The position numbers were made by a program, and so were the translations under genes. Below the pieces are notes generated by a model. That model did no database searches, was not told the origin of the DNA, and saw nothing but the letters and a program-made list of their open reading frames with translations. A stretch of 64,000 nt of DNA. Source: Janthinobacterium sp. J1-1 (lineage in GTDB: Bacteria > Pseudomonadota > Gammaproteobacteria > Burkholderiales > Burkholderiaceae_D). The stretch lies in assembly GCF_030944405.1 (NCBI RefSeq), contig NZ_CP132339.1, positions 2,914,001-2,978,000 of the forward strand, given 5' to 3'. Shown piece after piece: positions 28,746 to 37,868 of this stretch (its first letter is position 1; each line of letters begins with the position of its first letter).

Positions 28746-30785
28746 TTGACCGATCACCAATTATTGCCTGCCAGCCAAGACGGCTTGCCGCCCGAGCCAG
28801 CCGACGTCGTGGCAGCCGAACCCGGCAAGCACGACGCCGACATCGAACGCCTGTTCGGCGCCGGCGGCCCGCTGGGCCCGGCGGTGGGCAGCTACAAGCC
28901 GCGCCGCTCGCAAACCGAGATGGCCAAGGCCATCGCCCACGCCATCGACAGCCAGACCACCCTGATCGCCGAGGCGGGCACGGGTACCGGCAAGACCTTT
29001 GCCTACCTGGTGCCGGCCCTGATGTGGGGCGGCAAGACGATTGTTTCCACCGGTACCAAGAATTTGCAGGATCAATTGTTCCTGCGCGATATCCCAACCG
29101 TGCGCGCCGCGCTGCAGGCGCCGGTCTCGGTGGCCCTGCTGAAGGGCCGCTCGAACTACGTCTGTCATTACCACCTGGAACGCACCTTGCAGAACGGCCG
29201 CATGACCTCGCGCGACGACGTCGGCCATCTGCGCGAGATTTCACGCTTCCTGAAAATGACCAGTTCCGGCGACAAGGCGGAATTGGCCAAGGTGCCCGAG
29301 AACGCCATGATCTGGAACCTGGTCACGTCCACGCGCGACACCTGCATGGGCGCCGAATGCCAGTATTACCAGGATTGCTTCGTGATGAAGGCGCGCAAGG
29401 AAGCCCAGCAGGCCGACGTGGTGGTGGTCAACCACCATTTGTTCTTCGCCGACGTGGCCCTGAAAGACACCGGCGTGGCCGAATTGCTGCCGTCCGCCAA
29501 TACCATCATCTTCGATGAGGCGCACCAGCTGCCCGATACCGCCACCTTGTTCTTTGGCAATACGGTGTCGACCTCGCAAATCCTGGAGCTGTGCCGCGAC
29601 GTGCTGGCCGAAGGGCTGGCCCATGCGCGTGGCATCGACTGGGCCAAGACGGTGACAGTGGTGGAAAAAGCCGCGCGCGACCTGCGCCTGACCTTCCCGC
29701 AAGACATCGTGCGCCTGTCCTTGCCGCAGATCGCGCCGTCGAGCGATTTCTTTCCTGCGCTGGAGACTCTCAAGGATGAGCTTGACGGCATGGTGGCCGT
29801 GCTCGAGACCCAGGCCGAACGGGCCGAGACGCTGGAACAGTGCCGCGTGCGCGGCGTGGAACTGGCGCAGCAGCTGAGCAGCTGGAAGTTCGACCCGAAG
29901 GCAAAGATCGCCGCCGGCGAGGAAGCCGTGTTCTGGGTCGAGGCGTTTTCCAGCTCCTTGCAACTGCACAAGACGCCGCTGTCGATCGCGCCCATTTTCA
30001 ACAACCAGCGCGAAGGCACGCCGCGCAGCTGGATCTTTACCTCGGCCACCCTGGCCGTTAAAAACGACTTCAAGCATTTTTCCGAACAGATGGGGCTGAC
30101 GGGCGAACCGTCGCATACCTGGCCGTCGCCGTTCGACTATGGCCAGCAGGGCTTGCTGTTCGTGCCGCAAAACCTGCCGCAGCCCAATTCGCTGGGCTAC
30201 ACGGATGCCGTCATCGACTGCGCCTTGCCGATCATCGAGGCGGCCGGCGGGCGCACCTTCTTCCTGTGCACCACCTTGCGCGCCGTGAAGCGGGCGGCCG
30301 AACGGCTGGCCGACGAATTCAAGCAGCGCGGCCTGGACTTCCCGCTGTTCGTGCAGGGTGACCGTGGCCGCACCGAATTGCTGGACCAGTTCCGCGCGGC
30401 CGGCAATGGCGTGCTGATCGGCAGTCAGAGTTTCTGGGAAGGCGTTGACGTGCGCGGCGACGCCTTGTCCTTGGTCATCATCGACAAGCTGCCGTTCGCG
30501 CCGCCCGACGATCCGGTACTGGCGGCGCGCATCGAGGTGATGGAAAAGCAGGGCAAGAACGGTTTCATGCACCATTCGCTGCCGGAAGCCATCATCAACC
30601 TGAAGCAGGGCGCCGGCCGGCTGATCCGCGACGAGGGCGACCGCGGCGTGCTGATGATCTGCGATCCGCGATTGATTTCCAAGCCGTATGGCAAGCGCAT
30701 CTGGCAAAGCCTGCCGCCGTTCAAGCGCACGCGCGACACGGCCGAGGTGATCGAGTTTTTCCGCAGCCTGCCGGCCAAGTCGTAG
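28746..30785 (+). CDS. DinG/YoaA-family Fe-S ATP-dependent DNA helicase
   Basis: A 679-residue superfamily 2 XPD-like helicase. The start is probably TTG at 28746; no ATG gives a full N-terminus. EAGTGTGKTFAYLVPAL is Walker A and IIFDEAHQLPD is the DEAH box. The Fe-S cysteines lie in YVCHYH, RDTCMGAECQYYQDCF, four in all. The C-terminal motifs LIGSQSFWEGVDVRGDALSLVIIDKLPF and QGAGRLIRDEGDRGVL are the helicase V and VI regions. YoaA/DinG proteins resolve unusual DNA structures and R-loops in repair. The gene is followed by a strong terminator. Confidence 0.92.
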   Translation: MTDHQLLPASQDGLPPEPADVVAAEPGKHDADIERLFGAGGPLGPAVGSYKPRRSQTEMAKAIAHAIDSQTTLIAEAGTGTGKTFAYLVPALMWGGKTIVSTGTKNLQDQLFLRDIPTVRAALQAPVSVALLKGRSNYVCHYHLERTLQNGRMTSRDDVGHLREISRFLKMTSSGDKAELAKVPENAMIWNLVTSTRDTCMGAECQYYQDCFVMKARKEAQQADVVVVNHHLFFADVALKDTGVAELLPSANTIIFDEAHQLPDTATLFFGNTVSTSQILELCRDVLAEGLAHARGIDWAKTVTVVEKAARDLRLTFPQDIVRLSLPQIAPSSDFFPALETLKDELDGMVAVLETQAERAETLEQCRVRGVELAQQLSSWKFDPKAKIAAGEEAVFWVEAFSSSLQLHKTPLSIAPIFNNQREGTPRSWIFTSATLAVKNDFKHFSEQMGLTGEPSHTWPSPFDYGQQGLLFVPQNLPQPNSLGYTDAVIDCALPIIEAAGGRTFFLCTTLRAVKRAAERLADEFKQRGLDFPLFVQGDRGRTELLDQFRAAGNGVLIGSQSFWEGVDVRGDALSLVIIDKLPFAPPDDPVLAARIEVMEKQGKNGFMHHSLPEAIINLKQGAGRLIRDEGDRGVLMICDPRLISKPYGKRIWQSLPPFKRTRDTAEVIEFFRSLPAKS

Positions 30786-30793
30786 GCACCTTC

Positions 30794-30830
30794 CTGGCTG
30801 GCGCGCCCGCGCCGGCCAGTTTCCCTTTTT
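30794..30830 (+). terminator. Terminator after the helicase gene
   Basis: A stem of about 12 bp at 30794-30805 with 30808-30819 (one G-T pair), followed by TTTCCCTTTTT. It separates the helicase gene from the accessory operon. Confidence 0.85.
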
Positions 30831-30879
30831 AATCAAGTACCTGGCGCATGGCCGCGCAGCTTGCGTGCGCGCCTGATAC

Positions 30880-30961
30880 GCCAATAATTGGCATATTCAG
30901 GCTTGATTCTGGCATGTTTCGGCGTCGCGGCCTGAGGCGACGATGTTTGCGCGTGCGCAAA
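30880..30961 (+). promoter_or_regulatory. Cluster of perfect inverted repeats upstream of the TIR operon
   Basis: Three perfect inverted repeats lie in 82 bases: GCCAAT-A-ATTGGC at 30880-30892, CGTCGC-N8-GCGACG at 30923-30942, and TTTGCGC-GT-GCGCAAA at 30946-30961. They sit 92-173 bases before the TIR gene start. They look like operators or leader hairpins. No matching regulator gene is adjacent. A minus-strand open frame here (30833-31054) has no support and is not called. Confidence 0.5.
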
Positions 30962-31052
30962 TATGGACGTGCTCAGCGGTTTACAGTGGACGCAGTCCTT
31001 GTCGGTCAACATGCGGTGACGGGAGGGTAGTACCGGGAACAGGGGGGATGCC

Positions 31053-31658
31053 ATGGATATCCGCTACGGCTGTTTCTTAAGCTATGCGCACGGAAATTTC
31101 GCTTTCATGAACAAGTTCAAGAACGATCTCGTGGAAGCCCTGTCGTGCTACCTGGAACCCCACCTCGACCGCGAAGACGCCCTGTTCATCGACAGCGAAC
31201 AGCTCGGTGGCGGCGATGACCTCGACCGTCGCGTGGCGCGCGCCATGTGCGAAAGCGTGTGCATGATCGTGCTGTACACGCCCAAATACGAAGCCCATGG
31301 CTATACGCGGCGCGAGTTTGCCGCCATGCAATTGATCGAGCAGGAGCGCCGCAGCTGGTACGAACTGCCCAGCCATTTGATCATCCCCATCATCATGACG
31401 CAGCACCCCGACGGCCTGCCGGCGCAAATCGCCGGCCCCGGCTTCTACGTCGATTTTTCCGCCTACACGCTGGCCAGCGGCGACCTGAAATCGAATCCGC
31501 AATATCTGCCCGATATCAAGAAAATCGTGCAGCGCATCGCCCGGCATTATCAATTGCTCAAGCGCTCGACACCGCCAGGTCATGATTGCAGCCGCTTCGT
31601 CCTGCCGGATATCCCGCCGCAGTGGCGCGCGGTGCCGCCCCCTCACTTCCCACGTTAA
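31053..31658 (+). CDS. TIR-domain protein (first gene of accessory TIR / KGG-ATPase operon)
   Basis: A 201-residue protein. Residues 5-13 (YGCFLSYAH) are the TIR strand A motif. FIDSEQLGGGDDLDRRVARAM matches the BB-loop and helix region, followed by VCMIVLYTPKYEAHGYTRREF, in which Glu88 sits where catalytic TIR NADases carry their glutamate. The C-terminal third (PPGHDCSRFVLPDIPPQW) is not TIR and is unrecognised. No signal peptide or membrane helix is seen. GGGGG lies before the ATG. It is followed 11 bases later by the ATPase-TPR gene, so the two are almost surely cotranscribed. NAD cleavage is inferred, not shown. Confidence 0.82.
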   Translation: MDIRYGCFLSYAHGNFAFMNKFKNDLVEALSCYLEPHLDREDALFIDSEQLGGGDDLDRRVARAMCESVCMIVLYTPKYEAHGYTRREFAAMQLIEQERRSWYELPSHLIIPIIMTQHPDGLPAQIAGPGFYVDFSAYTLASGDLKSNPQYLPDIKKIVQRIARHYQLLKRSTPPGHDCSRFVLPDIPPQWRAVPPPHFPR

Positions 31659-31669
31659 AGGTCCCCGCC

Positions 31670-34003
31670 ATGGAATGCCCACGCCTGTCCCTGCCGCCTT
31701 TGAGCGCCCCTGGTGAAGTCGTCACCTTTTACTCCTACAAGGGCGGTACCGGCCGCACCATGGCCCTGTCGAATATCGCGGTGCTGCTGGCGCGCCGCGA
31801 CAACGCCAGCGTGCCGGTGTTGATGCTGGACTGGGACATGGAGGCGCCCGGCCTGCACCATTATTTCGAGCAGCACGAGGAGTGTCCTGGCGTGCTGGAG
31901 TTCTTCGAGGCTTGCCGCGAACAGCTCGAACGCCTGGGCGCCATGCATCCGGCGGGCCACGGGCCGGGCGGCGAGCAGGACTATGCGGCGCTGGCCGAGC
32001 GCGTGCTCGACGCCATCGACTGGCAGCAATACGTGGTGCGGGTCGACCAGGGCAGTCCCTTGTACCTGATGCGCGCCGGGCGTTTCGACGCCAGCTACAG
32101 CGAACGGCTGGCGCAGATGCGCTGGGATCAGTTGTTCGACGCCTGCCCGGCGCTGTTTCGCTGCTTTGCCGATACCCTGGCGCGGCACTTCCGCTACGTG
32201 CTGGTCGATTCGCGCACCGGCCGCACCGACAGCGCCGGCATCTGCACCACCTTGCTGCCCAGGAAACTGGTGGTGGTCTTCACGCCGAACCGGCAAAGCC
32301 TGGAAGGCGTCGATGCGCTGGTGACGCGCGCCATCGAATACCGGCGCAGTCATGAAGATGAACAACGCCAGCTGCTGGTGTATCCGCTGCCGTCGCGCAT
32401 CGAAATGGGCGACGGCGCACAGCGTGCGGAATGGCGCCGCGGCGACAGCTACAAGGGTATCGCCGGCTACCAGCCGATGTTCGAGCGCCTGCTGCGTACC
32501 TCGTACGGCCTGTCGCAGATCGCGCTCGACAGCTATTTCGATGAAGTCCAGCTGCAGCAGACCAAGACCTTCGCCTATGGCGAGCAGCTGGCCGTGCGCA
32601 TCGACCAGGGCGGCGACCGTTTTTCGCTGACGCGCACCTTCGAAGCCTTTCTGCAATGGCTGACGGGCGGCTATTTTCCGTGGCAGTCGAGCCGCGAGAT
32701 CGGCCTGCTGGCCGCCATCGACGAGGCACGGCGGGCGCTGCAGCTCGAACCGGGCCGCGCCGTGGCCCTGCCGCTGGCGCGCGACCTGGCCCGGCTGGGC
32801 GAGCTGTACCGCAAAGACGGCCGGCCGGAACAGGCGCTCGACGCCTTCCGGCAAAGCGTCGAGATCCGCACCCGCATATTGGGTGGCGAGCATATCGATA
32901 CCCTGGCCGGCAAGAGCGGCATGGCGCGCCTGCTGCGCCAGCTGGGCAGCCTGGGCGAAGCGCGCCAGCTGGAAGAAGACGTGGCCGAGGCACGCGAGCG
33001 GCTGCAGGGCGCCGAACATGCCGATACCCTGGCTGCCAAGGCCTGCCTGGCGCAGACCCTGATGCGCCAGGGCGATTATGCGGCCGCGCTGGCCCTGCAG
33101 GATGCGGTGCTGGCCAGCCAGTTGCGCCAGCTGGGCAATGAGCATCCCCGCACCCTGAGCGCGATGGACTGCCGCGCCACCACCTTGTTGCACATGGGCA
33201 GTCTGGACGAGGCGCGGCAATTGCTGGAGACCGTGGTGGCCGCGCGCGCGCGCCTGTTTGGCGCCGAGCATGGCGACACCCTGCACAGCAAGCTCGCGCT
33301 GGCCCAGGTGCTGGGCCGGCAGGGCGACCTGGACGGTGCGCGCCAGTTGCTCGACGCCATATTGCAGGCGCAGGAACGCACCCTGGGCCTCGACCATCCG
33401 GCCACCCTGGCCACGCGCGACCGCCTGGCCGATATCGTGTCCGGGCTGGGCGACTGGGCCGGTGCGCGCCTGCTGCATGAAAACCAGGTGGCGGCGCGCG
33501 AGCGCACGCGCGGACTCGACCATCCTGAAACACTGATGAGCCAGCGCAAGCTGGCCGAGGCGCTGCTGCGGCGCGGTGAACTCGAGGCCGCCCGCAGCGT
33601 GCAGGAGCAGGTGCTGGAAGTGCATGCGCGCGTGCTGGGCGAGCATCATCTCGATACCTTGCACAGCCGCAAGCAGCTGGCCGGCACCATGCAGCAGCAA
33701 GCCATCCTGGCCGACCACGGCGTGTCCGATACGGACGCGCCGGAGAGCCTGGCCAGCATGATCGCCATGCTGCAGGGCATGATCGAGCGCGAGCAATATC
33801 GCCAGGCCGGCGAACTGGCCGAACACCTGAAGTCCTGCCTGCTGCGCCCCGGCGTGCCGGGCAAGCTGCGCAAGCGCGGCATGGCCCAGCTCAAGCACCT
33901 GTACAAGCTGCAGGGTGACCTCGACGCGCTGTTTGCGCTGCAGGAAGATGAAGTGCAGGCGCTGGAGGGGGCGTTGTCGGAAGCGGGTATCGAACAGCGT
34001 TGA
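31670..34003 (+). CDS. KGGTGR-motif P-loop ATPase fused to C-terminal TPRs
   Basis: A 777-residue protein. The ATG at 31670 with AAAGG upstream is chosen; the frame is open further upstream into the TIR gene. The N-terminal ParA/MinD-like P-loop has YKGGTGRT at residues 23-30, with Arg29 in place of the usual Walker Lys, then LMLDWDMEAPGLHHYF. This is the variant seen in KGGVGR-type ATPases such as those of the actinobacterial FxSxx-COOH systems. Residues about 375-700 hold seven or so 42-residue TPRs with the LGxEHPxTL spacing typical of NB-ARC/STAND sensors. The TPRs may sense a ligand that licenses the TIR partner; this is inference. Confidence 0.82.
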   Translation: MECPRLSLPPLSAPGEVVTFYSYKGGTGRTMALSNIAVLLARRDNASVPVLMLDWDMEAPGLHHYFEQHEECPGVLEFFEACREQLERLGAMHPAGHGPGGEQDYAALAERVLDAIDWQQYVVRVDQGSPLYLMRAGRFDASYSERLAQMRWDQLFDACPALFRCFADTLARHFRYVLVDSRTGRTDSAGICTTLLPRKLVVVFTPNRQSLEGVDALVTRAIEYRRSHEDEQRQLLVYPLPSRIEMGDGAQRAEWRRGDSYKGIAGYQPMFERLLRTSYGLSQIALDSYFDEVQLQQTKTFAYGEQLAVRIDQGGDRFSLTRTFEAFLQWLTGGYFPWQSSREIGLLAAIDEARRALQLEPGRAVALPLARDLARLGELYRKDGRPEQALDAFRQSVEIRTRILGGEHIDTLAGKSGMARLLRQLGSLGEARQLEEDVAEARERLQGAEHADTLAAKACLAQTLMRQGDYAAALALQDAVLASQLRQLGNEHPRTLSAMDCRATTLLHMGSLDEARQLLETVVAARARLFGAEHGDTLHSKLALAQVLGRQGDLDGARQLLDAILQAQERTLGLDHPATLATRDRLADIVSGLGDWAGARLLHENQVAARERTRGLDHPETLMSQRKLAEALLRRGELEAARSVQEQVLEVHARVLGEHHLDTLHSRKQLAGTMQQQAILADHGVSDTDAPESLASMIAMLQGMIEREQYRQAGELAEHLKSCLLRPGVPGKLRKRGMAQLKHLYKLQGDLDALFALQEDEVQALEGALSEAGIEQR

Positions 34004-34089
34004 ATCGGGGTTGTTTGTAATGCAAAAAAATGCCGTATTGCATCGTCGTCCACGCGCAGCAGAAGCGTTGCTTCGGGTAAAATCTCGGC

Positions 34090-34827
34090 ATGAGAATTTT
34101 AATCAGTAATGACGATGGCTACCTGGCGCCGGGCCTGGCCGCCCTGGCCGATGCCTTGGCGCCGATCGCCGAGATCGTGGTGGTGGCGCCCGACAGCAAT
34201 CGCTCGGGCGCGTCCAATTCCCTGTCGCTGGACCGGCCGCTGTCGGTGCACAAGGCCGGCAACGGCTTTTATTATGTCAACGGTACGCCGACCGACTGCG
34301 TGCACGTGGCGCTGACCGGCATGATGCTGGAGCGGCCCGACCTGGTGGTGTCTGGCATCAACAACGGCCCCAACATGGGCGACGACACCCTGTATTCGGG
34401 AACGGTGGCGGCCGCCACGGAAGGCTATCTGTTCGGCATCCCGGCGATCGCCTTCTCGCAGGCCGAGTATGGCTGGGTCAATCTCGATGCGGCCGCGCGC
34501 GTGGCGCGCGACATCGTCGAGCGCCGCTTCGACGAATTGCAAAAGCCGTATCTGCTGAACGTGAATATTCCTGCCATTCCATACGAGCAGCTGCAGGGCA
34601 TTACCGCCACCCGGCTGGGCAAGCGCCATTCGGCCGAGCCGGTGATCCGCGCGCTCGATCCGCGCGGCCGCGAAATTTTCTGGATCGGTCCGGTGGGCGC
34701 GACCCGCGAAGCCGGTCCCGGCACCGACTTTCATGCGGTGGCGCAAGGGCAGGTGTCGATCACGCCGCTGCAGATCGACCTGACCCATGTGGCGCAACTC
34801 GACGCGCTGTCGAAAGGCCTGGCATGA
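34090..34827 (+). CDS. surE: 5'/3'-nucleotidase SurE
   Basis: A 245-residue stationary-phase survival phosphatase that removes phosphate from nucleoside monophosphates. SNDDGY at residues 6-11 holds the metal-binding Asp pair. [34 protein letters not shown] and [22 protein letters not shown] are the SurE signatures. The ATG at 34090 is 86 bases after the accessory operon. Its stop overlaps the pcm start by 4 bases, and the surE-pcm-nlpD-rpoS order is conserved in Proteobacteria. Confidence 0.96.
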   Translation: MRILISNDDGYLAPGLAALADALAPIAEIVVVAPDSNRSGASNSLSLDRPLSVHKAGNGFYYVNGTPTDCVHVALTGMMLERPDLVVSGINNGPNMGDDTLYSGTVAAATEGYLFGIPAIAFSQAEYGWVNLDAAARVARDIVERRFDELQKPYLLNVNIPAIPYEQLQGITATRLGKRHSAEPVIRALDPRGREIFWIGPVGATREAGPGTDFHAVAQGQVSITPLQIDLTHVAQLDALSKGLA

Positions 34828-35714
34828 GCGACAAGCCGCGCAGTTTCCCTTTGTCGCTCGATGCGCTGGCCGGCAAGCCGTCGCGCCAGGGCGCGGCGCC
34901 CACGCTGGCCCAGTCGCGCATCGCCACGCCGCAAACGGCGACCCAGAACAAGGCGCAAAACGCCGTGCGCGGCGCTGCGCCCACTTATGGCGCGCCCAAC
35001 GGCATCACGCCGTCACGCGCGCAGGCGATCGCCAACCAGCGCGCGCAGCCCTTGCCGGCGGCGGCACCCAGGCAAAATCCGCTGGTCTCGGACGCGGTGC
35101 GGCGTGCCATGGTGGCGCGCATCGTCAAGCAGGGCGTCAAGGACCAGCTGGTGCTCGACGCCATGCAGGCCGTGCCGCGCCATCTGTTCATGGACGAGGC
35201 GTTCGCCTCGCAGGCGTATATCGACGCGTCCTTGCCGATCGGCCACCAGCAAACCATTTCCCAACCGTATATCGTGGCGCGCATGATCGAAGTGATGCGC
35301 AATGGTGGCGCCCTGCAGCGCGTGCTCGAGATCGGCACCGGCTGCGGCTACCAGGCGACGGTGCTGTCGCGGGTGGCGAAGGAGGTGTTTTCCATCGAGC
35401 GCATCAAGCCGCTGCACGAGCTGGCCAAGGCCAACTTGCGCCCGCTGCGCGTGCCGAACCTGCGTTTGCAGTACGGAGATGGTATGCTCGGTCTGCCGCA
35501 GGCGGCGCCCTTTGACGGGATCATCCTTGCCGCAGCCGGCCTGGAAGTGCCGCAAGCCCTGTTGGAGCAATTGACGATAGGCGGGCGCCTGGTGGCGCCG
35601 GTGGGCGACAAATTGCAGCATTTACAACTCATTACCCGGGTAGGAAAAATGGAGTGGACCAGCGCAGCGCTGGAAGACTGCCATTTCGTGCCTTTGCGCC
35701 CGGGCACCATCTGA
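34824..35714 (+). CDS. pcm: Protein-L-isoaspartate O-methyltransferase
   Basis: A 296-residue repair methyltransferase acting on isoaspartyl residues with S-adenosylmethionine. The enzyme core begins around residue 88 ([31 protein letters not shown]). [19 protein letters not shown] holds the active-site Ser/Thr, and [18 protein letters not shown] is the SAM motif. Residues 1-87 are a low-complexity Ala/Gln/Pro extension not found in the short E. coli enzyme. The start overlaps surE (ATGA), showing coupling. Confidence 0.94.
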   Translation: MSDKPRSFPLSLDALAGKPSRQGAAPTLAQSRIATPQTATQNKAQNAVRGAAPTYGAPNGITPSRAQAIANQRAQPLPAAAPRQNPLVSDAVRRAMVARIVKQGVKDQLVLDAMQAVPRHLFMDEAFASQAYIDASLPIGHQQTISQPYIVARMIEVMRNGGALQRVLEIGTGCGYQATVLSRVAKEVFSIERIKPLHELAKANLRPLRVPNLRLQYGDGMLGLPQAAPFDGIILAAAGLEVPQALLEQLTIGGRLVAPVGDKLQHLQLITRVGKMEWTSAALEDCHFVPLRPGTI

Positions 35715-35750
35715 TCCGCGGATCAGCCAGCAAGCAGGACAGATAACGAC

Positions 35751-36695
35751 ATGCGAATGATGAAACAAACCAAGGTACTCCTCAGCGCCATCACGCTGGC
35801 CATGCTGCTCAGCGCTTGCGGCACCACCGGCGTGCAGGCGCCCGTGGTCGAACGCCAGCATACGCCAGGCACGGCCTCGGCCAGCGAGGCGCGTGACCGC
35901 GATCCGGCCCTGTACACCGTCAAACGCGGCGACACCCTGTTGCGCATCGCGCTTGAACATGGCCAGAACTACCGCGACCTGGCGGCATGGAATAACATCA
36001 GCGATGTGAACGACATCAAGGTCGACCAGGTATTGCGCGTGCTGCCGCCGACCGGCGACACGGGCGGCGCCCAGACCTCGGCCGTCGTCATGCCGGCCAT
36101 TACCGAAGTGCGCCGCGCCGCGCCGGTGGTGCCGAAAAAGAACGGTCCGCGCGGCGAGAAGCGGCCGTATTCCGATGCCACCCTGGCCGAACTGCGCAGC
36201 GATGCCGGCGTGGCCGAGTCCCCGCCAGCGGCCCCGCCGGCGGCGCCGCTGGCCGTGCCGGCCAAAGCCGCCGTGGCCACCAGCGGGACCGGCGCGCCGG
36301 CCGCCGCCGTGGTCGCCGCCGGCGATGAAAAGCTCAGCTGGATGTGGCCGTCAGAAGGCAAGGTGATCGGTACCTTCGACGAAGGCAAGAACAAGGGCGT
36401 CGATATCGCCGGCAAGGCCGGCCAGCAAGTGGTGGCCGCCGGCGCCGGAAAAGTAATGTACGCTGGCAGCGGCATCCGAGGTTATGGTAACCTTGTTATC
36501 GTGAAGCACAGTAACAGTTTATTGTCGGCTTACGCGCATAACCGCAGCATTCTGGTGAAGGAAGGGCAGAGCGTCAACAAGGGCCAGGCCATCGCCGAAA
36601 TGGGCGATTCCGATGCCGACCGCGTCAAGCTCCACTTTGAAATCCGCCAGCAGGGCAAGCCTGTCGATCCGTCCAAGTTCCTGCCTAACCGTTAG
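35751..36695 (+). CDS. nlpD: NlpD-type lipoprotein, LysM plus degenerate LytM (M23) domain
   Basis: A 314-residue lipoprotein. The signal peptide ends at the lipobox LLSAC-G. A LysM domain (about 45-90, YTVKRGDTLLRIALEHGQNYRDLAAWNNI) binds peptidoglycan. A Pro/Ala linker and a C-terminal LytM domain follow. The peptidase metal ligands are missing: the HxxxD site reads KGVDIAG and the HxH site reads KLHFEI. It should therefore activate an amidase such as AmiC at division rather than cut peptidoglycan. It is 9 bases upstream of rpoS, the classic order. Confidence 0.93.
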   Translation: MRMMKQTKVLLSAITLAMLLSACGTTGVQAPVVERQHTPGTASASEARDRDPALYTVKRGDTLLRIALEHGQNYRDLAAWNNISDVNDIKVDQVLRVLPPTGDTGGAQTSAVVMPAITEVRRAAPVVPKKNGPRGEKRPYSDATLAELRSDAGVAESPPAAPPAAPLAVPAKAAVATSGTGAPAAAVVAAGDEKLSWMWPSEGKVIGTFDEGKNKGVDIAGKAGQQVVAAGAGKVMYAGSGIRGYGNLVIVKHSNSLLSAYAHNRSILVKEGQSVNKGQAIAEMGDSDADRVKLHFEIRQQGKPVDPSKFLPNR

Positions 36696-36703
36696 GTAAA
36701 GCA

Positions 36704-37726
36704 ATGAAAAACACGCCGCACGATCCGCATGATGACGAACCGGACCCGCACGACGAAGTGGCGGACGAGGTACTGACTGATGATGACGGCGAGCTCGACG
36801 GCATAGATCCGGCCGGGGCCGGTGACGCGGTGGTTGCCACCGTGGTGGTCGACAGCGTCGACGAATTGAAAAAAGTGCTGGCGGCCGAACTGTCGACCGA
36901 TACCACCCAGCACTACCTGAACCAGATCGGCACGCGTCCGCTGCTGACGGCGCCGCAGGAAGTGCATTACGCGACCCTGGCCAAGCAGGGCAATTTCGAA
37001 GCGCGGCAAACCATGATCGAGCACAACCTGCGCCTGGTCGTGTCGATCGCCAAGCATTACATCAACCGCGGCGTGGTGCTGCTCGACATGATCGAGGAAG
37101 GCAACATCGGCCTGATGCGTGCCATCGACAAGTTCGAGCCCGAGCGCGGTTTCCGTTTTTCTACCTACGCCACCTGGTGGATACGCCAGAGCATCGAGCG
37201 CGCCATCATGAACCAGGCGCGCACGGTGCGCCTGCCGGTGCACATGGTGCGCGAACTGAATCAGATCCTGCGCGGCAAATACCACCTCGAAGCGCAGCAC
37301 CACGACGGCAAGGATGCGTCGGCCGAAGACATCGCCCACCTGGTGGGGCGGCCGGTGGAGGAGGTGCAGGATATCCTGGCGCTGTCCGAACACGCCACCT
37401 CGCTCGACGCCCCGCTCGACAACGATCCGCAATCTTCCCTGATGGACATGCTGCCCGGCGCCAGCGAAGACAGTCCCGACGCGCGCGCCGAACACCATGA
37501 AATGACGGTGCTGGTGCGCGACTGGCTGAGCAAACTGCCCGACAAGCAGCGCGTGGTGATCATGCGCCGCTTCGGTCTCGACAACGACGATCCGGCCACC
37601 CTGGAAACCCTGGCCGAGGAAATGGGCGTCACGCGCGAACGGGTACGCCAGATCCAGCAGGAGGCCCTGATCAAATTGAAACGGGCCATGGCGGCACGCG
37701 GCGTGGTGCGCGACTCCTTGCTCTGA
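36704..37726 (+). CDS. rpoS: RNA polymerase sigma factor RpoS
   Basis: A 340-residue stationary-phase and general-stress sigma factor. An acidic N-terminus (residues 1-60, rich in Asp and Glu) precedes region 1.2 (YLNQIGTRPLLTAPQEV), region 2 (MIEHNLRLVVSIAKHYINRGVVLLDMIEEGNIGLMRAIDKFEPERGFRFSTYATWWIRQSI) and region 4 (LEEMGVTRERVRQIQQEALIKL). The acidic leader is longer than in E. coli RpoS. It follows nlpD by 8 bases; in enterobacteria a main rpoS promoter lies inside nlpD, and the same is possible here. Confidence 0.95.
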   Translation: MKNTPHDPHDDEPDPHDEVADEVLTDDDGELDGIDPAGAGDAVVATVVVDSVDELKKVLAAELSTDTTQHYLNQIGTRPLLTAPQEVHYATLAKQGNFEARQTMIEHNLRLVVSIAKHYINRGVVLLDMIEEGNIGLMRAIDKFEPERGFRFSTYATWWIRQSIERAIMNQARTVRLPVHMVRELNQILRGKYHLEAQHHDGKDASAEDIAHLVGRPVEEVQDILALSEHATSLDAPLDNDPQSSLMDMLPGASEDSPDARAEHHEMTVLVRDWLSKLPDKQRVVIMRRFGLDNDDPATLETLAEEMGVTRERVRQIQQEALIKLKRAMAARGVVRDSLL

Positions 37727-37868
37727 CTGTTCCAACACAGGCTGGCCCGGCTATTCGGGGCCTGCATCTGCTATCATACGCCCCGCTCGCGGCGCCTGAC
37801 CTTTCCCTGTTCTCCTTCAAGTTTCAGCGCGGCCCTGCGTCCTGGCCCACTTTTACCTATTGATCGCT

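Noticed and set aside
30833..31054. 73-codon minus-strand frame upstream of the TIR gene
   Set aside because: No ribosome site or family signature, and it overlaps the region of operator-like palindromes.
32880..33680. Regular spacing of similar DNA segments, considered as a CRISPR or tandem DNA repeat
   Set aside because: The 126-base period is the coding image of 42-residue TPRs in the ATPase protein.
31655..33898. Minus-strand open frame of 747 codons opposite the KGG-ATPase-TPR gene
   Set aside because: The periodic sequence only mirrors the TPR repeats of the real gene.
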